A stretch of 39,809 nucleotides of DNA, taken from JAZDJP01 sp043803805. GTDB lineage: Bacteria; Planctomycetota; JAZDJP01. The position numbers were made by a program, and so were the translations under genes. The stretch is from NCBI GenBank assembly GCA_043803805.1, contig JAZDJP010000032.1:1-39809 (forward strand), given 5' to 3'. Every line of letters starts with the position of its first letter. The stretch's first letter is position 1. A model generated the notes under the pieces. The model was not told where the DNA came from and ran no database searches. It worked only from the letters and a program-made list of their open reading frames with translations. This document shows, piece after piece, positions 14,236-23,164 of the stretch.

Positions 14236-16329
14236 CTACGCCGCGAGGACCTCCTCCGACAGCGTCACCATCCCGTGGGAATCCACCTTCACCCCGCGGG
14301 GGAGCTCATTATAGGCAAGCACGGCGAGCGTTGGCAAGGACACTTCCGTCAATCGTTTCACCTGGAGCCGCACCTGCGGCGATGTGAGAAGGACCGCCGG
14401 GTGCCCCGCCCCCGTCAGACGCTCCATTTCCCGGGAGACCGCCCCCGCGATTTTCTGGAGAACGGGCGGCGGGAGGGAAAGGAACGACCCCCGGTCGGTC
14501 CTCTCCACCTTCCGGTCGATGAAATCCTCGATTCTCGGATCGAGCGTCACGACATGAATGACGCCGGCCTCCTCGTAACTCCGGCAGATGACGGGCCCGA
14601 GGCCGTTTCGGACGTACTCCGTGAGAATCTCCAGGTCCTTGGTCTTCGATGCGTAATCGCCCAGCGTCTCGAGAATCGTCTCCAGGTCGCGGATGGCCAC
14701 CCGCTCGCGAAGGAGATTCTGAAGAACCTTCTGAAGGTCCCCGACCTTGAGGATGTTCGGAATGACCTCCTCGACCACCTTGGGCGATTTCTCCTTGAGC
14801 GTGTCCACAAGACGCGCCACCTCCTCGCGGGTGAGGAGCCGGTGGGCGTTGGCGCGGACGACCTCGGTAAGATGGGTCGCGACGACCGACGTCGGATCCA
14901 CCACGGTGTACCCCATGGCCTCGGCGCGCTGGCGCTGGCCCTCCGTGATCCAGACGGCGGCCAGGCCGAATGCCGGCTCCCGGGTCGGGATGCCCTCGAT
15001 CTTCTCCCCGGCCCCCCCGCCCGCCTCCATGGCCAGAAACTGGCCCGGGTGCAGTTCGCCGCGCCCAACCTCCACCCCCCTCATCTTGACGACATAAATA
15101 TTGGATTCGAGCTGCATGTTGTCCCGGATTCGGATGGGCGGAACGACAACGCCCAGGTCGAGCGCCACCTGTCTCCGGATGCTCGTGATGCGGTTGAGCA
15201 AGTCCCCTCCCTGGCTCTGATCCACAAGGCGGATGAGCCCATAGCCCACCTCGAGTTCCATCGTGTCGAGATGGAGAAGCGCGTGGACCTTCTCCGGCTC
15301 CTTGAGCGGCACCCGGGCCTCCTTCTCCCGCACCTTTTTCACCTCGGCCTGCTTCTTGGACTGCTGGAGGAGGTACCCCATGCCGCCGATCCCCAGCGCG
15401 AACATCAGAAGCGGAATCGTGGGAAGCGGCGTGAAGATGAGCACCCCGAGAAACCCCGCCGTGAGGAAGAGCGCCTTCGGCTGGCCCGTGAGCTGATGCA
15501 TCATCTCCTCGCCGAGATTCAATTCGGAGGTCGCGCGGCTGACGACAAGGCCCGCCGATATCGAAATGATGAAGGCGGGAATCTGCGTCACCAGCCCGTC
15601 CCCGATGGTCAGTTTCGTGAAGGTTTCGAGGGCGGTCGAGAGTTCCATCCCGTGGCGCGTCACCCCCAGGATGAGTCCGAAGATGATGTTGATGAAAACA
15701 ATGATGATCCCCGCGATCGCGTCCCCCCGGACAAACTTGGAGGCGCCGTCCATCGCCCCGTAGAAATCCGCCTCCCGGGTGATCTGGCGGCGGCGGTGGC
15801 GGGCCTCGTCCTCGTTGATGAGCCCGGCGTTGAGATCGGCGTCAATGGCCATCTGCTTGCCGGGCATCGCGTCGAGCGTGAACCGGGCGGCCACCTCGGA
15901 GATGCGCGTGGCGCCCTTGGTGATGACCACAAATTGTATCACCACCAGGATGCTGAAGATGACGAACCCGATCAGGGGATCGCGCCCCGCCACGAAGTCG
16001 CCGAAGGCGGCGACCACCTTCCCCGCGTTCGCCTCGCCCAGAATGAGACGCGTCGTCGCCACGTTCAGGACGAGGCGGTAGAGCGTCGTCACAAGAAGCA
16101 CCGAGGGAAACACCGAGAACTGGAGGGGGTCCGTAACGTAAATGGTCGTGATGAGGATGAGGATGGCGATCGCGAGGTTGAACGTCAGCATGAAATCCAT
16201 CGCCCACTTGGGCAGGGGCTGGATCATGACCAGCGGGAGCGCCACGATCCCGATGGCCAGGAGCATCCCCTTGTACCGGGCCATCAGCCCCCAGAGAGGA
16301 AGGTCTCTTACCCGTTCAAGCGACGCCAT
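14236..16329 (-). CDS. flhA: FlhA, flagellar export gate protein
   Basis: The large membrane gate of the type III export apparatus. It is 697 aa, with eight expected membrane helices in the first half and a cytoplasmic ring-forming domain in the second. The FHIPEP-family signature region is present (DADLNAGLINEDEARHRR, READFYGAMDGASKFVRGD). The start is the ATG at 16329 with an excellent AAGGAG site; the open frame extends further upstream into flhB without meaning. It lies 35 nt after flhB and before flhF, the usual order. Confidence 0.96.
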   Translation of the reverse strand: MASLERVRDLPLWGLMARYKGMLLAIGIVALPLVMIQPLPKWAMDFMLTFNLAIAILILITTIYVTDPLQFSVFPSVLLVTTLYRLVLNVATTRLILGEANAGKVVAAFGDFVAGRDPLIGFVIFSILVVIQFVVITKGATRISEVAARFTLDAMPGKQMAIDADLNAGLINEDEARHRRRQITREADFYGAMDGASKFVRGDAIAGIIIVFINIIFGLILGVTRHGMELSTALETFTKLTIGDGLVTQIPAFIISISAGLVVSRATSELNLGEEMMHQLTGQPKALFLTAGFLGVLIFTPLPTIPLLMFALGIGGMGYLLQQSKKQAEVKKVREKEARVPLKEPEKVHALLHLDTMELEVGYGLIRLVDQSQGGDLLNRITSIRRQVALDLGVVVPPIRIRDNMQLESNIYVVKMRGVEVGRGELHPGQFLAMEAGGGAGEKIEGIPTREPAFGLAAVWITEGQRQRAEAMGYTVVDPTSVVATHLTEVVRANAHRLLTREEVARLVDTLKEKSPKVVEEVIPNILKVGDLQKVLQNLLRERVAIRDLETILETLGDYASKTKDLEILTEYVRNGLGPVICRSYEEAGVIHVVTLDPRIEDFIDRKVERTDRGSFLSLPPPVLQKIAGAVSREMERLTGAGHPAVLLTSPQVRLQVKRLTEVSLPTLAVLAYNELPRGVKVDSHGMVTLSEEVLAA

Positions 16330-16364
16330 GATCTCCTTTCCCAATCCACCGGCGGTCTTCCGCC

Positions 16365-17447
16365 TCACCCCGCGGCCGTTTGCCGCCGGGATTCCTCCAG
16401 GCGATACACGTACGCGAGGACCTCGGCCACGGCCTTGTACAATTCCTCCGGGATCTCCGACCCCACCTCGACTTCCTTGAAAAGCGTCCGCGCCAGCCAT
16501 TTCTGCTCGTAGATCGGAATGCCGCTGGCCATCGCGATCTCGCGGATCCTCTGGGCGACAAGCCGCTGCCCCTTGGCCACCACCTTCGCCGCGCGCATTT
16601 CCGCCTGGTCGTAGCGGATGGCGACGGCAAACTCCGTCGGGTTCGTGATGACGACATCGGCCTTGGGCACATCCTGCATCATCCGTTGCATGGCCATCTG
16701 CCGGTGAAGGCTCCGCCGGCGGACGCGGATGAGCGGATCACCCTCCATCCGCCGCATATCCTCCTTCATCTCCTGCTTGGTCATCCGGAGATTCGCCTCG
16801 TACTCCCAGCGCTGGTAGCCGTAATCGAGAATGGCGAGCACCAGGAGCGCCAGCGAGATCCGGATCCCGAGTACGAATGTGAAGTGGCTCGCCACATGAA
16901 AGATCGGCCAGAGTTCCAGTCGAACAAGATTCACCGTCGCGGGAAGCTGCTCCTTCAGGGTGAAATACGCCACGACCCCGATGATGGCGATCTTGAAAAT
17001 GGAAAACACAAGCCGGAGAAGGGCCTGCTTTGAGAACAGACGGCGGAATCCGGCCGCCGGACTGATGCGCTCCCACTCGGGCATGAGGGGGTGTCCCGAC
17101 ATGACGCCCCCCACCTGCAGCAGATTCGCGCCGATCGCCCCCCCGACAAGAATCGCCATCGCGGGCAGGCACACCCCCAGCAAATACCAGATCCCCCGGG
17201 CGGTATAGGCCGTGAGATTCTCCGTGGTCAGCGTGACGGACGACAATCCCTCGAACACCGCCCGGCTCATCACGAACATCCCCTCGAATATGCGCATGCC
17301 CATCACGTAGAAAACGATCATGGCGAGGAACAGGACCACCGCGGCGGCAAGGTCCTGGCTCTTGGCCACGTGCCCCCGCTCCCGCGCCTCCTGGCGCTTC
17401 CGCGGGGTCGCCTCCTCCGTCCGATCCTCGCTACTACGCTCCGGCAT
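16365..17447 (-). CDS. flhB: FlhB, export-substrate switch protein
   Basis: A membrane protein of the export gate that switches the substrate from hook to filament after cleaving itself at NPTH. It is 360 aa, with four membrane helices in the first ~210 residues and a cytoplasmic domain. The cleavage motif is read as N269-P270-T271-E272: the usual His272 is Glu, although the Asn and Pro that form the scissile bond remain. The neighbours and other residues are normal (KADVVITNPTEFAVAIRYD, quoted in full length of 19). Whether it still cleaves efficiently is unknown. Confidence 0.95.
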   Translation of the reverse strand: MPERSSEDRTEEATPRKRQEARERGHVAKSQDLAAAVVLFLAMIVFYVMGMRIFEGMFVMSRAVFEGLSSVTLTTENLTAYTARGIWYLLGVCLPAMAILVGGAIGANLLQVGGVMSGHPLMPEWERISPAAGFRRLFSKQALLRLVFSIFKIAIIGVVAYFTLKEQLPATVNLVRLELWPIFHVASHFTFVLGIRISLALLVLAILDYGYQRWEYEANLRMTKQEMKEDMRRMEGDPLIRVRRRSLHRQMAMQRMMQDVPKADVVITNPTEFAVAIRYDQAEMRAAKVVAKGQRLVAQRIREIAMASGIPIYEQKWLARTLFKEVEVGSEIPEELYKAVAEVLAYVYRLEESRRQTAAG

Positions 17448-17474
17448 GAAATCCCCCTGCCTCTTCCCCCCGCC

Positions 17475-18269
17475 TCACGGCGCCCCGGACCCCGGCGCCA
17501 TCATGCGCACCATGCCCTCGATCATCCGGAACTGGTCCCGGAACATGTCCACCAGCGGCTCGGCCAGGTACGCCGTCGAAACCCCGAGGACCACGAATCC
17601 CACGACGATCTGCACGGGGAATCCGATGACGAGAATGTTGACCTGGGGAACCGTCCGCGCCACAAATCCCAGGGCCACCGTCGTCACAAAAAGGGCCACG
17701 ACGACGGGCGCGCTGATCCGAATGGCGATGACAAACACATCCCCAAAGAGCCGGACGATCTCCCGCGTCGCCGTGACGTTGAGCACCATCCCCCCGAGGG
17801 GAATCCGGTCGAAGCTTCCCGTCACGGCCCGGAGAAGCATGTGGTGCCCGTTGATGGCGAGAAAGATCACGACGGCGAGGAAAAACTGAAACTCCCCGAT
17901 CACCGACGACTCCGTTTCGGTAAACGGGTCCATGATATTGGCCAGCCCCTGCCCCATCTGCTGGCTGGCCATCTGACCGGCCAGTTGCACACCCGTGAAA
18001 AGAAGCGACGCGGCATACCCGAGAACAAGCCCCACCCCGAGTTCCTTCACCGCCAGAAGCCCCAACGGCAGGAGGTCCCGCGGCAGGGACGGCGGCGACG
18101 GAACGAGCGGCGCCACGAGAGATGCCACCACCAGCGCGAACGCGATCTTCCACTGGTCGAGGATATTGCGGCTTCCCCAGACGGGGGCGAAGATCATGAG
18201 CCCGCTCAGCCGGAACACGACGAGCAGAAACACCAGAAATTGCTGAATCCCGTATTGCGCGACCGCCAT
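17475..18269 (-). CDS. fliR: FliR, export gate protein
   Basis: A 264-aa multi-helix membrane protein that assembles with FliP and FliQ into the export gate core. It is mostly hydrophobic, with the conserved RLSGLMIFAPVWGSRNI near the N-terminus and AGQMASQQMGQGLANIMDP near residue 140. AGGGGAG lies 2 nt before the ATG at 18269. The 171-nt space up to fliQ is filled by a repeat element, and the ribosome binding site abuts its end. Confidence 0.93.
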   Translation of the reverse strand: MAVAQYGIQQFLVFLLVVFRLSGLMIFAPVWGSRNILDQWKIAFALVVASLVAPLVPSPPSLPRDLLPLGLLAVKELGVGLVLGYAASLLFTGVQLAGQMASQQMGQGLANIMDPFTETESSVIGEFQFFLAVVIFLAINGHHMLLRAVTGSFDRIPLGGMVLNVTATREIVRLFGDVFVIAIRISAPVVVALFVTTVALGFVARTVPQVNILVIGFPVQIVVGFVVLGVSTAYLAEPLVDMFRDQFRMIEGMVRMMAPGSGAP

Positions 18270-18289
18270 GACTCCCCTATCCCGGACAA

Positions 18290-18443
18290 GCCGGAACCAA
18301 ACAGGATTGCGAGATGATTACGCCGATGAAAGAAACGATTACGCAGATCACCTCTCTCTCAAATCGGTTTAATCGCTCTTTAATCCGTGTAATCATTCAT
18401 AAATCCTTTGACTTTCTCACAAGATTTCACGACCAAGAGTCTA
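18290..18443 (-). repeat. Mosaic repeat element, copy B (fliQ-fliR gap)
   Basis: Read on the - strand, it starts at the fliQ TAG stop (18443-18441). The first block (18443-18413) matches copy A at 3274-3304 in 30 of 31 bases, and the last block (18306-18290) matches 3380-3396 exactly. The middle differs: it is an imperfect inverted repeat (18316-18394) built of GATTAC and TAATC units such as GATTACGCCGAT and ATCCGTGTAATC. No open frame is present. It fills the gap between fliQ and the fliR ribosome binding site. Confidence 0.75.
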
Positions 18444-18713
18444 TACCCCGAACGTGTGAATCATCCCGAACACCCGGAGCGTGAACTCCATGAGTGTGCC
18501 GAGCATCCACGGCATGAAGAAAACCATCGTGATCACCACGACAATGATCTTGGGAATGAACGTGAGCGTCATCTCCTGCACCTGCGTCACCGCCTGAATA
18601 ATGCTGATGAGGACACCGATGACCAGGCTCGCCAGCAGCAGCGGCGCCGACACCATGAGCGCCGTGTAGAGCGTGTCCCGTCCCAGATCAGCGACCACCT
18701 GAATCGGATCCAT
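18441..18713 (-). CDS. fliQ: FliQ, export gate protein
   Basis: A 90-aa protein with two membrane helices (TALMVSAPLLLASLVIGVLIS and IIVVVITMVFFMPWMLG) joined by the conserved QAVTQVQEMTLTFIPK stretch, part of the FliPQR export gate. The length is normal. GAGGAGG precedes the ATG. The TAG stop lies inside the repeat element that fills the gap to fliR. Confidence 0.95.
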   Translation of the reverse strand: MDPIQVVADLGRDTLYTALMVSAPLLLASLVIGVLISIIQAVTQVQEMTLTFIPKIIVVVITMVFFMPWMLGTLMEFTLRVFGMIHTFGV

Positions 18714-18749
18714 GCATCCTCCTCGTCATGACCGGATGTTTTTCCCGCG

Positions 18750-19526
18750 TCAGCGGAAACTCTTCACCAGTTCCCCGATCACGAACCACCACCCATCCAC
18801 GAGAACAAACAGCAGGATCTTGAACGGCATTGAAATCACAATGGGCGGCAACATCAGCATTCCCATGGACATCAGCACCGACGACACCACCATGTCGATC
18901 ACGAGAAACGGGAGGTAGAGCAGAAATCCCATCTCGAACGATCGCCGCAATTCGCTCGTGGCGAACGCCGGGATAAGCACACGCGTCGGGACGTCCGACA
19001 AACGCATCTCGGGCTTCACCGTCATCTTGCTGATGTCGATGAAGAGTTTCAGATCCTTCGCCCGGGTGTTGCGGTACATGAACTCCCGGAGGGGCTTCAA
19101 CCCCTTCTGGAACGCCTCCCCCTGGGAGATCTTCCCCGCAAGCATCGGCTGAAGGGCCTCCCGGTTGGCCTCCTCCCATACGGGCGCCATGATCATGAAT
19201 GTGAGGAAAAGCGCCAGCCCCACCACCACCTGATTGGGCGGCAGGTCCTGCGTCGAGAGGGCGCGCCGAAGGAACGACAACACCACGACGATCCGGGTGA
19301 AGGATGTCGTGAGGACCAGGATCGCCGGGGCGAAGGACAACATCGTGAGAAAGAACACGATCTGAAGGGAAACGCTCACCTCCTGCGGATTCTGGGCCGG
19401 ACGCACGAGATTCGGCGAGAGCGCGGGAATCTGGAATTCCTGGGCGGCGGCAGGACCGGCCAGAACCGCCGCCAGCACGGCGACCGCCCCCAGGAATGCT
19501 GGAATTCGAATGACCCGGCTCCTCAT
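18750..19526 (-). CDS. fliP: FliP, export gate protein
   Basis: A 258-aa export-gate core protein with a cleavable signal peptide (cut near AAAQEF, residue ~28), which is known for FliP. Family signatures are present: LTMLSFAPAILVLTTSFTRI, VVLSFLRRALSTQ, LFLTFMIMAPVW and the C-terminal FLVIDMVVSSVLMSMGMLML. The start is coupled to the fliO stop (ATGA overlap), and GAGGGG lies just upstream. The arrangement fliO-fliP-fliQ-fliR is the normal one. Confidence 0.96.
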   Translation of the reverse strand: MRSRVIRIPAFLGAVAVLAAVLAGPAAAQEFQIPALSPNLVRPAQNPQEVSVSLQIVFFLTMLSFAPAILVLTTSFTRIVVVLSFLRRALSTQDLPPNQVVVGLALFLTFMIMAPVWEEANREALQPMLAGKISQGEAFQKGLKPLREFMYRNTRAKDLKLFIDISKMTVKPEMRLSDVPTRVLIPAFATSELRRSFEMGFLLYLPFLVIDMVVSSVLMSMGMLMLPPIVISMPFKILLFVLVDGWWFVIGELVKSFR

Positions 19527-20185
19527 GAGCGCCCCTCCCCGGAATCCCCCCGGGATGCGCCGCCGCCGGTCCAGGAGCTCATTTTTCTCCGGATGGCGTC
19601 AATCTCCTGACGGATCCGGCCGGCAGGCTCCGCGCCCTCCGGCCTCCTCGCCCCGCCGGCCTCACGGGCGGCCCGGTTCAGAAACCGGTCGAACGTCCCG
19701 CCGGCGCCGCCGCCCGTCGGCTCCTCGATGATTTTCGCCACCTCCGACTCGTCGTGGATATCCGCCAGGGCCGTGAGACGGTCCGGCGAGGCGCCCACGA
19801 CAAGAACACGCCGGCCCACGCCCACGAGATAGATCGCCTGTTTTGGATTGAGCGCGACACGTTCAAGAATGACGGCGCGGCCGCGCCCCGCGATACCCTT
19901 CCCGGACATCAGGCGGCGAAGCAGGATGGCCGCCCCCACCACCAGGGCGAGAACCACCCCCAGCCACAGGATCATCATCGTGTAGTCGCGGATGGACAAT
20001 TCGCCGCGCGGGATGTCCCCGCGACCCTTCCGTTCCTCCCCGAACACCAGAAGCGGGTCATCCGCGGTCGCGGACTTCACCGACGCGGGCGGCGCCGGCG
20101 CCTCTCCGGCGCGCCGCTCCGCCGCCCCGGCGGCGCCGGCGGCGGACAAACAGAGAACGACAGCAAGAAGAATCCGATGGATCAT
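19523..20185 (-). CDS. fliO: FliO, export gate assembly protein
   Basis: A 220-aa protein with a signal-like N-terminus (RILLAVVLCLSAAGAAGA) and a membrane helix (MMILWLGVVLALVVGAAILL) at about residues 70-90. The cytoplasmic domain carries the FliO hallmark LNPKQAIYLVGVGRRVLVVGAS (in part). It helps FliP assemble. GAAGGAGAGGGGAT precedes the ATG. A 143-nt gap to fliN contains a short CAGGC/GCCTG stem right before the ribosome binding site. Confidence 0.88.
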   Translation of the reverse strand: MIHRILLAVVLCLSAAGAAGAAERRAGEAPAPPASVKSATADDPLLVFGEERKGRGDIPRGELSIRDYTMMILWLGVVLALVVGAAILLRRLMSGKGIAGRGRAVILERVALNPKQAIYLVGVGRRVLVVGASPDRLTALADIHDESEVAKIIEEPTGGGAGGTFDRFLNRAAREAGGARRPEGAEPAGRIRQEIDAIRRKMSSWTGGGASRGDSGEGRS

Positions 20186-20328
20186 ATCCCCTCTCCTTCA
20201 GGCAGGTGTCCCCGCCTGTCCCCGTTGTGACCGGACAACCGTCAGCCATCCCCCCACGGGATGCCCCCCGGCCGGCGCCCTTCCTCCCCGCCCTCCCCAG
20301 GAACGGGGCGCGGGCGCCGTCGAACCGA

Positions 20329-20760
20329 TCAGGTCACGTCTTCAAGCCTCTCCTTCGGGCTCATGATCTCCGTAATGCGGACGCAAAAGTTATCGTTCAG
20401 CACCACCACCTCGCCGCGGGCCACGAGTTTCCCGTTCACCAGGACATCCACCGGGTCGCCCGCCAGCTTGTCGAGCCCGATCACCGACCCCTTCGCCAGA
20501 CGAAGGATGTCCTCCACGTTCATGTGGGAGCGCCCGAGCTCGATCTTGACGTCGAGCGGCACCTCCATCAGAAGGTCCAGTGTCCCCTTGCCTCCGCCCG
20601 GGGATTCCGGCGTGTCAAACGACTCAAACGCCGGCGGCCGGGGGCCTGCCCCCCCCAGCACCCCATCCACCTTCCCCTTCGCCTCATCGAGAAGCGCGTC
20701 GATGGCCTTCTTCCGGCCCGCATCGTCCGACGGCTCCACCTTCCGTTCCTCGCCCGCCAT
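20329..20760 (-). CDS. fliN: FliN, flagellar switch protein
   Basis: A C-ring protein. It is 143 aa: a ~60-residue charged, Gly/Pro-rich lead followed by the SpoA domain (LLMEVPLDVKIELGRSHMNV, LAGDPVDVLVNGKLVARGEV, FCVRITEIM). AGGAGGAG lies just before the ATG. It follows fliL by only 8 nt. FliM, which normally comes between fliL and fliN and partners FliN in the C ring, is absent, and there is no space for a remnant. Confidence 0.93.
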   Translation of the reverse strand: MAGEERKVEPSDDAGRKKAIDALLDEAKGKVDGVLGGAGPRPPAFESFDTPESPGGGKGTLDLLMEVPLDVKIELGRSHMNVEDILRLAKGSVIGLDKLAGDPVDVLVNGKLVARGEVVVLNDNFCVRITEIMSPKERLEDVT

Positions 20761-20768
20761 GGCTCCTC

Positions 20769-21377
20769 CTAGTCGGTGAAGTAATAATTGTTGAAGAACA
20801 CCTGCGACACGAGATCCCGCCCGCTTCCCACCCGGCGGTTGATCGTGTGACGAATCTCCTCCCGGATGGCGAGATCGTTCTTCGGATCCGCCAGGTACAC
20901 ATAGCTCTTGTTCCGGAAAAAAAGGATGATGTCGTTCCGGATCTCCGGAAGATTCTCCCTGAGAAGCGCCTCGTCCTTCTTCTCCTCAAAGAGATTCTTG
21001 TCCATTTTGAGCGCGATGTCCGTGACCAGATATTTCGTGAGGTCCGGTGTCGTGCCGAAGGGAACGTTGACCTGGAACTGTTCCAGCGTCTGAATCTTCA
21101 CCGCCGGCGCCTTATCCCCCTCCTTCCCCTCCGCGGCGCTCCCCCCGCCGCCGCGCGAGGCCGTGCCGCGCCCCGCCAGGAACCACCAGAAGAAACCCGC
21201 CAGGAGCAGCGCCTCCACCACCATCGCCCCCCCCATCAGGGCAAGGCCCATTGAGGAAATCAAGGGCGGACGCGGGGGAGAAGGCGCGGCAGGGGTTTCC
21301 TTCGCCCCCCCTTCCGTCCTTTCGCGCGCGGGGCGCTCCTTGGTTTCCGGCTTGGCGGGAGTTTTTTCCGGCGGCAT
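20769..21377 (-). CDS. fliL: FliL, stator-associated membrane protein
   Basis: A 202-aa protein with a basic, Pro-rich cytoplasmic lead (~45 residues), one membrane helix (LALMGGAMVVEALLLAGFFW) and a periplasmic FliL domain (QVNVPFGTTPDLTKYLVTDIA, in part; LPEIRNDIILFFRNKSY; LVSQVFFNNYYFTD). It supports stator function near the MS ring. AAGGAG lies 7 nt before the ATG. It is between motB and fliN. Confidence 0.9.
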   Translation of the reverse strand: MPPEKTPAKPETKERPARERTEGGAKETPAAPSPPRPPLISSMGLALMGGAMVVEALLLAGFFWWFLAGRGTASRGGGGSAAEGKEGDKAPAVKIQTLEQFQVNVPFGTTPDLTKYLVTDIALKMDKNLFEEKKDEALLRENLPEIRNDIILFFRNKSYVYLADPKNDLAIREEIRHTINRRVGSGRDLVSQVFFNNYYFTD

Positions 21378-21407
21378 GTCATTCTCCTTTATTATTCCAC
21401 ATCTCCC

Positions 21408-22163
21408 TTACTGTTCCGGCACACGTTCTCCCGTGAGGGACACATGATCTTCCGACACGATGATTTCCACCCGTCGGTTCTGGGCCTCGTCGTATTCCTT
21501 GAACACCATGCGGGGCTGGGGATCGTATCCGGAGCAGGCGGCAACCCGGAACCTCTGGGGATTCAGCTTGCCCTCCCGGGCGAGAAAATCAGCCACAACC
21601 ATCCCCCGCGCCCAGGAAAGATCCCACTTGCCCTTGAAACCACTTCCCGCCGCCGGGATGTCCCCCGCGTGCCCGCGGATTTCAATCCGGTTTAAATATC
21701 CGTCAATGACCTTCGCGATGGTCCTGAGTTCGGGCTTCGCCTCCTCTTTCAACACAGCCGCGCCTTCATCAAACAGAACGAATCCCCCGATGGTGATCCT
21801 CAACCCCTCGCGCACCATCGTGGTCTCCACATACCTCCCCTTCAACCCCGGACTGCGCCCGGTCTGCTCCAGGTCGCGCTTCTGCAGAATCGGCGGCCGC
21901 ATCCGGTTGTTGGGCGGCGGCGGCCCGGCATTCCGGGTCGTTGGAAGAATGGTGTAATTCTTCTGGAGCGCTCCGGCCAGCGCCTCGAGCTTCGACTTCT
22001 GGACGTTGGCGATCGAGAAGAGAAGCACGAAAAGGAGGGTCAGCAGGGTGATCATGTCCGCGTAGGAAATCATCCACAGCGGCGCCGATTCTCCCTTCTC
22101 CTCCTCCTCGGTGTGGGGCTTTCCGTTCCGGCGCCCCCCTCGTTTTTTCTGTTCCGCCATCAT
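21408..22163 (-). CDS. motB: MotB, stator protein with peptidoglycan-binding domain
   Basis: A 251-aa stator subunit. It has a basic N-terminal stretch, then a membrane helix (WMISYADMITLLTLLFVLLF) containing the proton-carrying Asp at residue 36. The C-terminal OmpA-like domain (IDGYLNRIEIRGHAGD, LSWARGMVVADFLA, NRRVEIIVSE) anchors it to the cell wall. The gap to motA is 3 nt. A tandem ATGATG is used at the start; AGGAG lies upstream. An alternative start is the second ATG. Confidence 0.95.
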   Translation of the reverse strand: MMAEQKKRGGRRNGKPHTEEEEKGESAPLWMISYADMITLLTLLFVLLFSIANVQKSKLEALAGALQKNYTILPTTRNAGPPPPNNRMRPPILQKRDLEQTGRSPGLKGRYVETTMVREGLRITIGGFVLFDEGAAVLKEEAKPELRTIAKVIDGYLNRIEIRGHAGDIPAAGSGFKGKWDLSWARGMVVADFLAREGKLNPQRFRVAACSGYDPQPRMVFKEYDEAQNRRVEIIVSEDHVSLTGERVPEQ

Positions 22164-22166
22164 CGT

Positions 22167-22937
22167 CTACCGCTCCTTCGGCGGCAGGAAAATCTTCAGT
22201 TTCTGCTCCACAATCCGGGGATTGTCCCCCGACTGAATGGACATGACCCCCCGCATGACAATCTGCCGGAGGAGCTTCTCCTCCAAATGCTTCCGGTTCA
22301 GCTTGTTGGCCAGCGGAATGTACACCATGTTGGCCAGCGCCACCCCGTAGAACGTGGCCACCATGGCCGTCGCCATCTTCGCGGCGACCACCGACGGATC
22401 GCCGCCGCTCTTGGCGAGCGCCACAAGCATCAGGATGAGCCCCATCACGCACCCCACCAGCCCCAGGGACGGCGAGAGCAGCGACAGAACGTCCATCATC
22501 TTCCGCCCCACCTTGTGCCGCTCCTCCAGGTACTCGAGCTCGGTGCTCATGATCTGCTCGATCAGTTCGGGATCCGTTCCGTCCACCGCCAGCTGGACCC
22601 CCTTCACAAGAAACGGGTCCTTGATCTCATCAACAACGCCCTCAAGGGCGAGAATCCCGTCCCGACGCGCAATCTCCGCGTACCGGACGAGCTGCTCGAT
22701 GACCGGCTTCGCGTCGGGCGGCGTGACGAAAAAGGCCGTCTTCATGATCCCGATAAGGGACCTGAAGTCCTTCCATGAATTGCTGATGGCCAGGCAGATG
22801 AACGGACCGATGACGCAGAGGATGAAGGCCGGCATGTTGATAAAGATCCCGACACCGACCCCCTCCGCCTCATGGATGATGAGGAATACCACGACACCGA
22901 TCGAAGTCACCACGCCGCCAATCGTCCAGAAATCCAT
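22167..22937 (-). CDS. motA: MotA, stator proton-channel protein
   Basis: A 256-aa partner of MotB with four membrane segments. The N-terminus is DFWTIGGVVTSIGVVVFLII; the third and fourth segments are near SPSLGLVGCVMGLILMLVAL (with the conserved Pro) and ATFYGVALANMVYIPLANKL. The cytoplasmic loop carries the charged residues expected for rotor contact. The GGGGAGGGTGGAG before the ATG is a strong site. It follows flbD by 18 nt. Confidence 0.95.
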   Translation of the reverse strand: MDFWTIGGVVTSIGVVVFLIIHEAEGVGVGIFINMPAFILCVIGPFICLAISNSWKDFRSLIGIMKTAFFVTPPDAKPVIEQLVRYAEIARRDGILALEGVVDEIKDPFLVKGVQLAVDGTDPELIEQIMSTELEYLEERHKVGRKMMDVLSLLSPSLGLVGCVMGLILMLVALAKSGGDPSVVAAKMATAMVATFYGVALANMVYIPLANKLNRKHLEEKLLRQIVMRGVMSIQSGDNPRIVEQKLKIFLPPKER

Positions 22938-22955
22938 CGCTCCACCCTCCCCCGT

Positions 22956-23156
22956 TCAAAGCCTGAGCGACACCACCGACACGATGCGCTGCTTGTAGCC
23001 GATGGTGCGCTCGATGACCTCGTCCACTTTTTCCCTGACGAGCACCGTCTCTCCGTTGGCGAGCGTGACCACCGTGTCGGGCGTGCTCTCCACGAACAGA
23101 ATCTGCTCGGCGTTGACCACGAACTCCTTGTTATTCAACCGCGTCAATTTAATCAT
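22956..23156 (-). CDS. flbD: FlbD-family small flagellar protein
   Basis: A 66-aa protein of the FlbD/FlaR family found next to flgE and motAB in many bacteria; function unclear. It starts with the family signature MIKLTRLNNKEFVVNAEQIL and continues with VESTPDTVVTLANGE. The ATG at 23156 is chosen for that signature and the GAGG upstream; a longer open frame reaching back into flgE is not real. It follows flgE by 8 nt. Confidence 0.9.
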   Translation of the reverse strand: MIKLTRLNNKEFVVNAEQILFVESTPDTVVTLANGETVLVREKVDEVIERTIGYKQRIVSVVSLRL

Positions 23157-23164
23157 GCGCCGCC

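Noticed and set aside
14275..16512. 745-aa + strand open frame opposite flhA
   Set aside because: Shadow of flhA; the translation is His/Arg/Asp-rich and low in hydrophobic residues, without family features.
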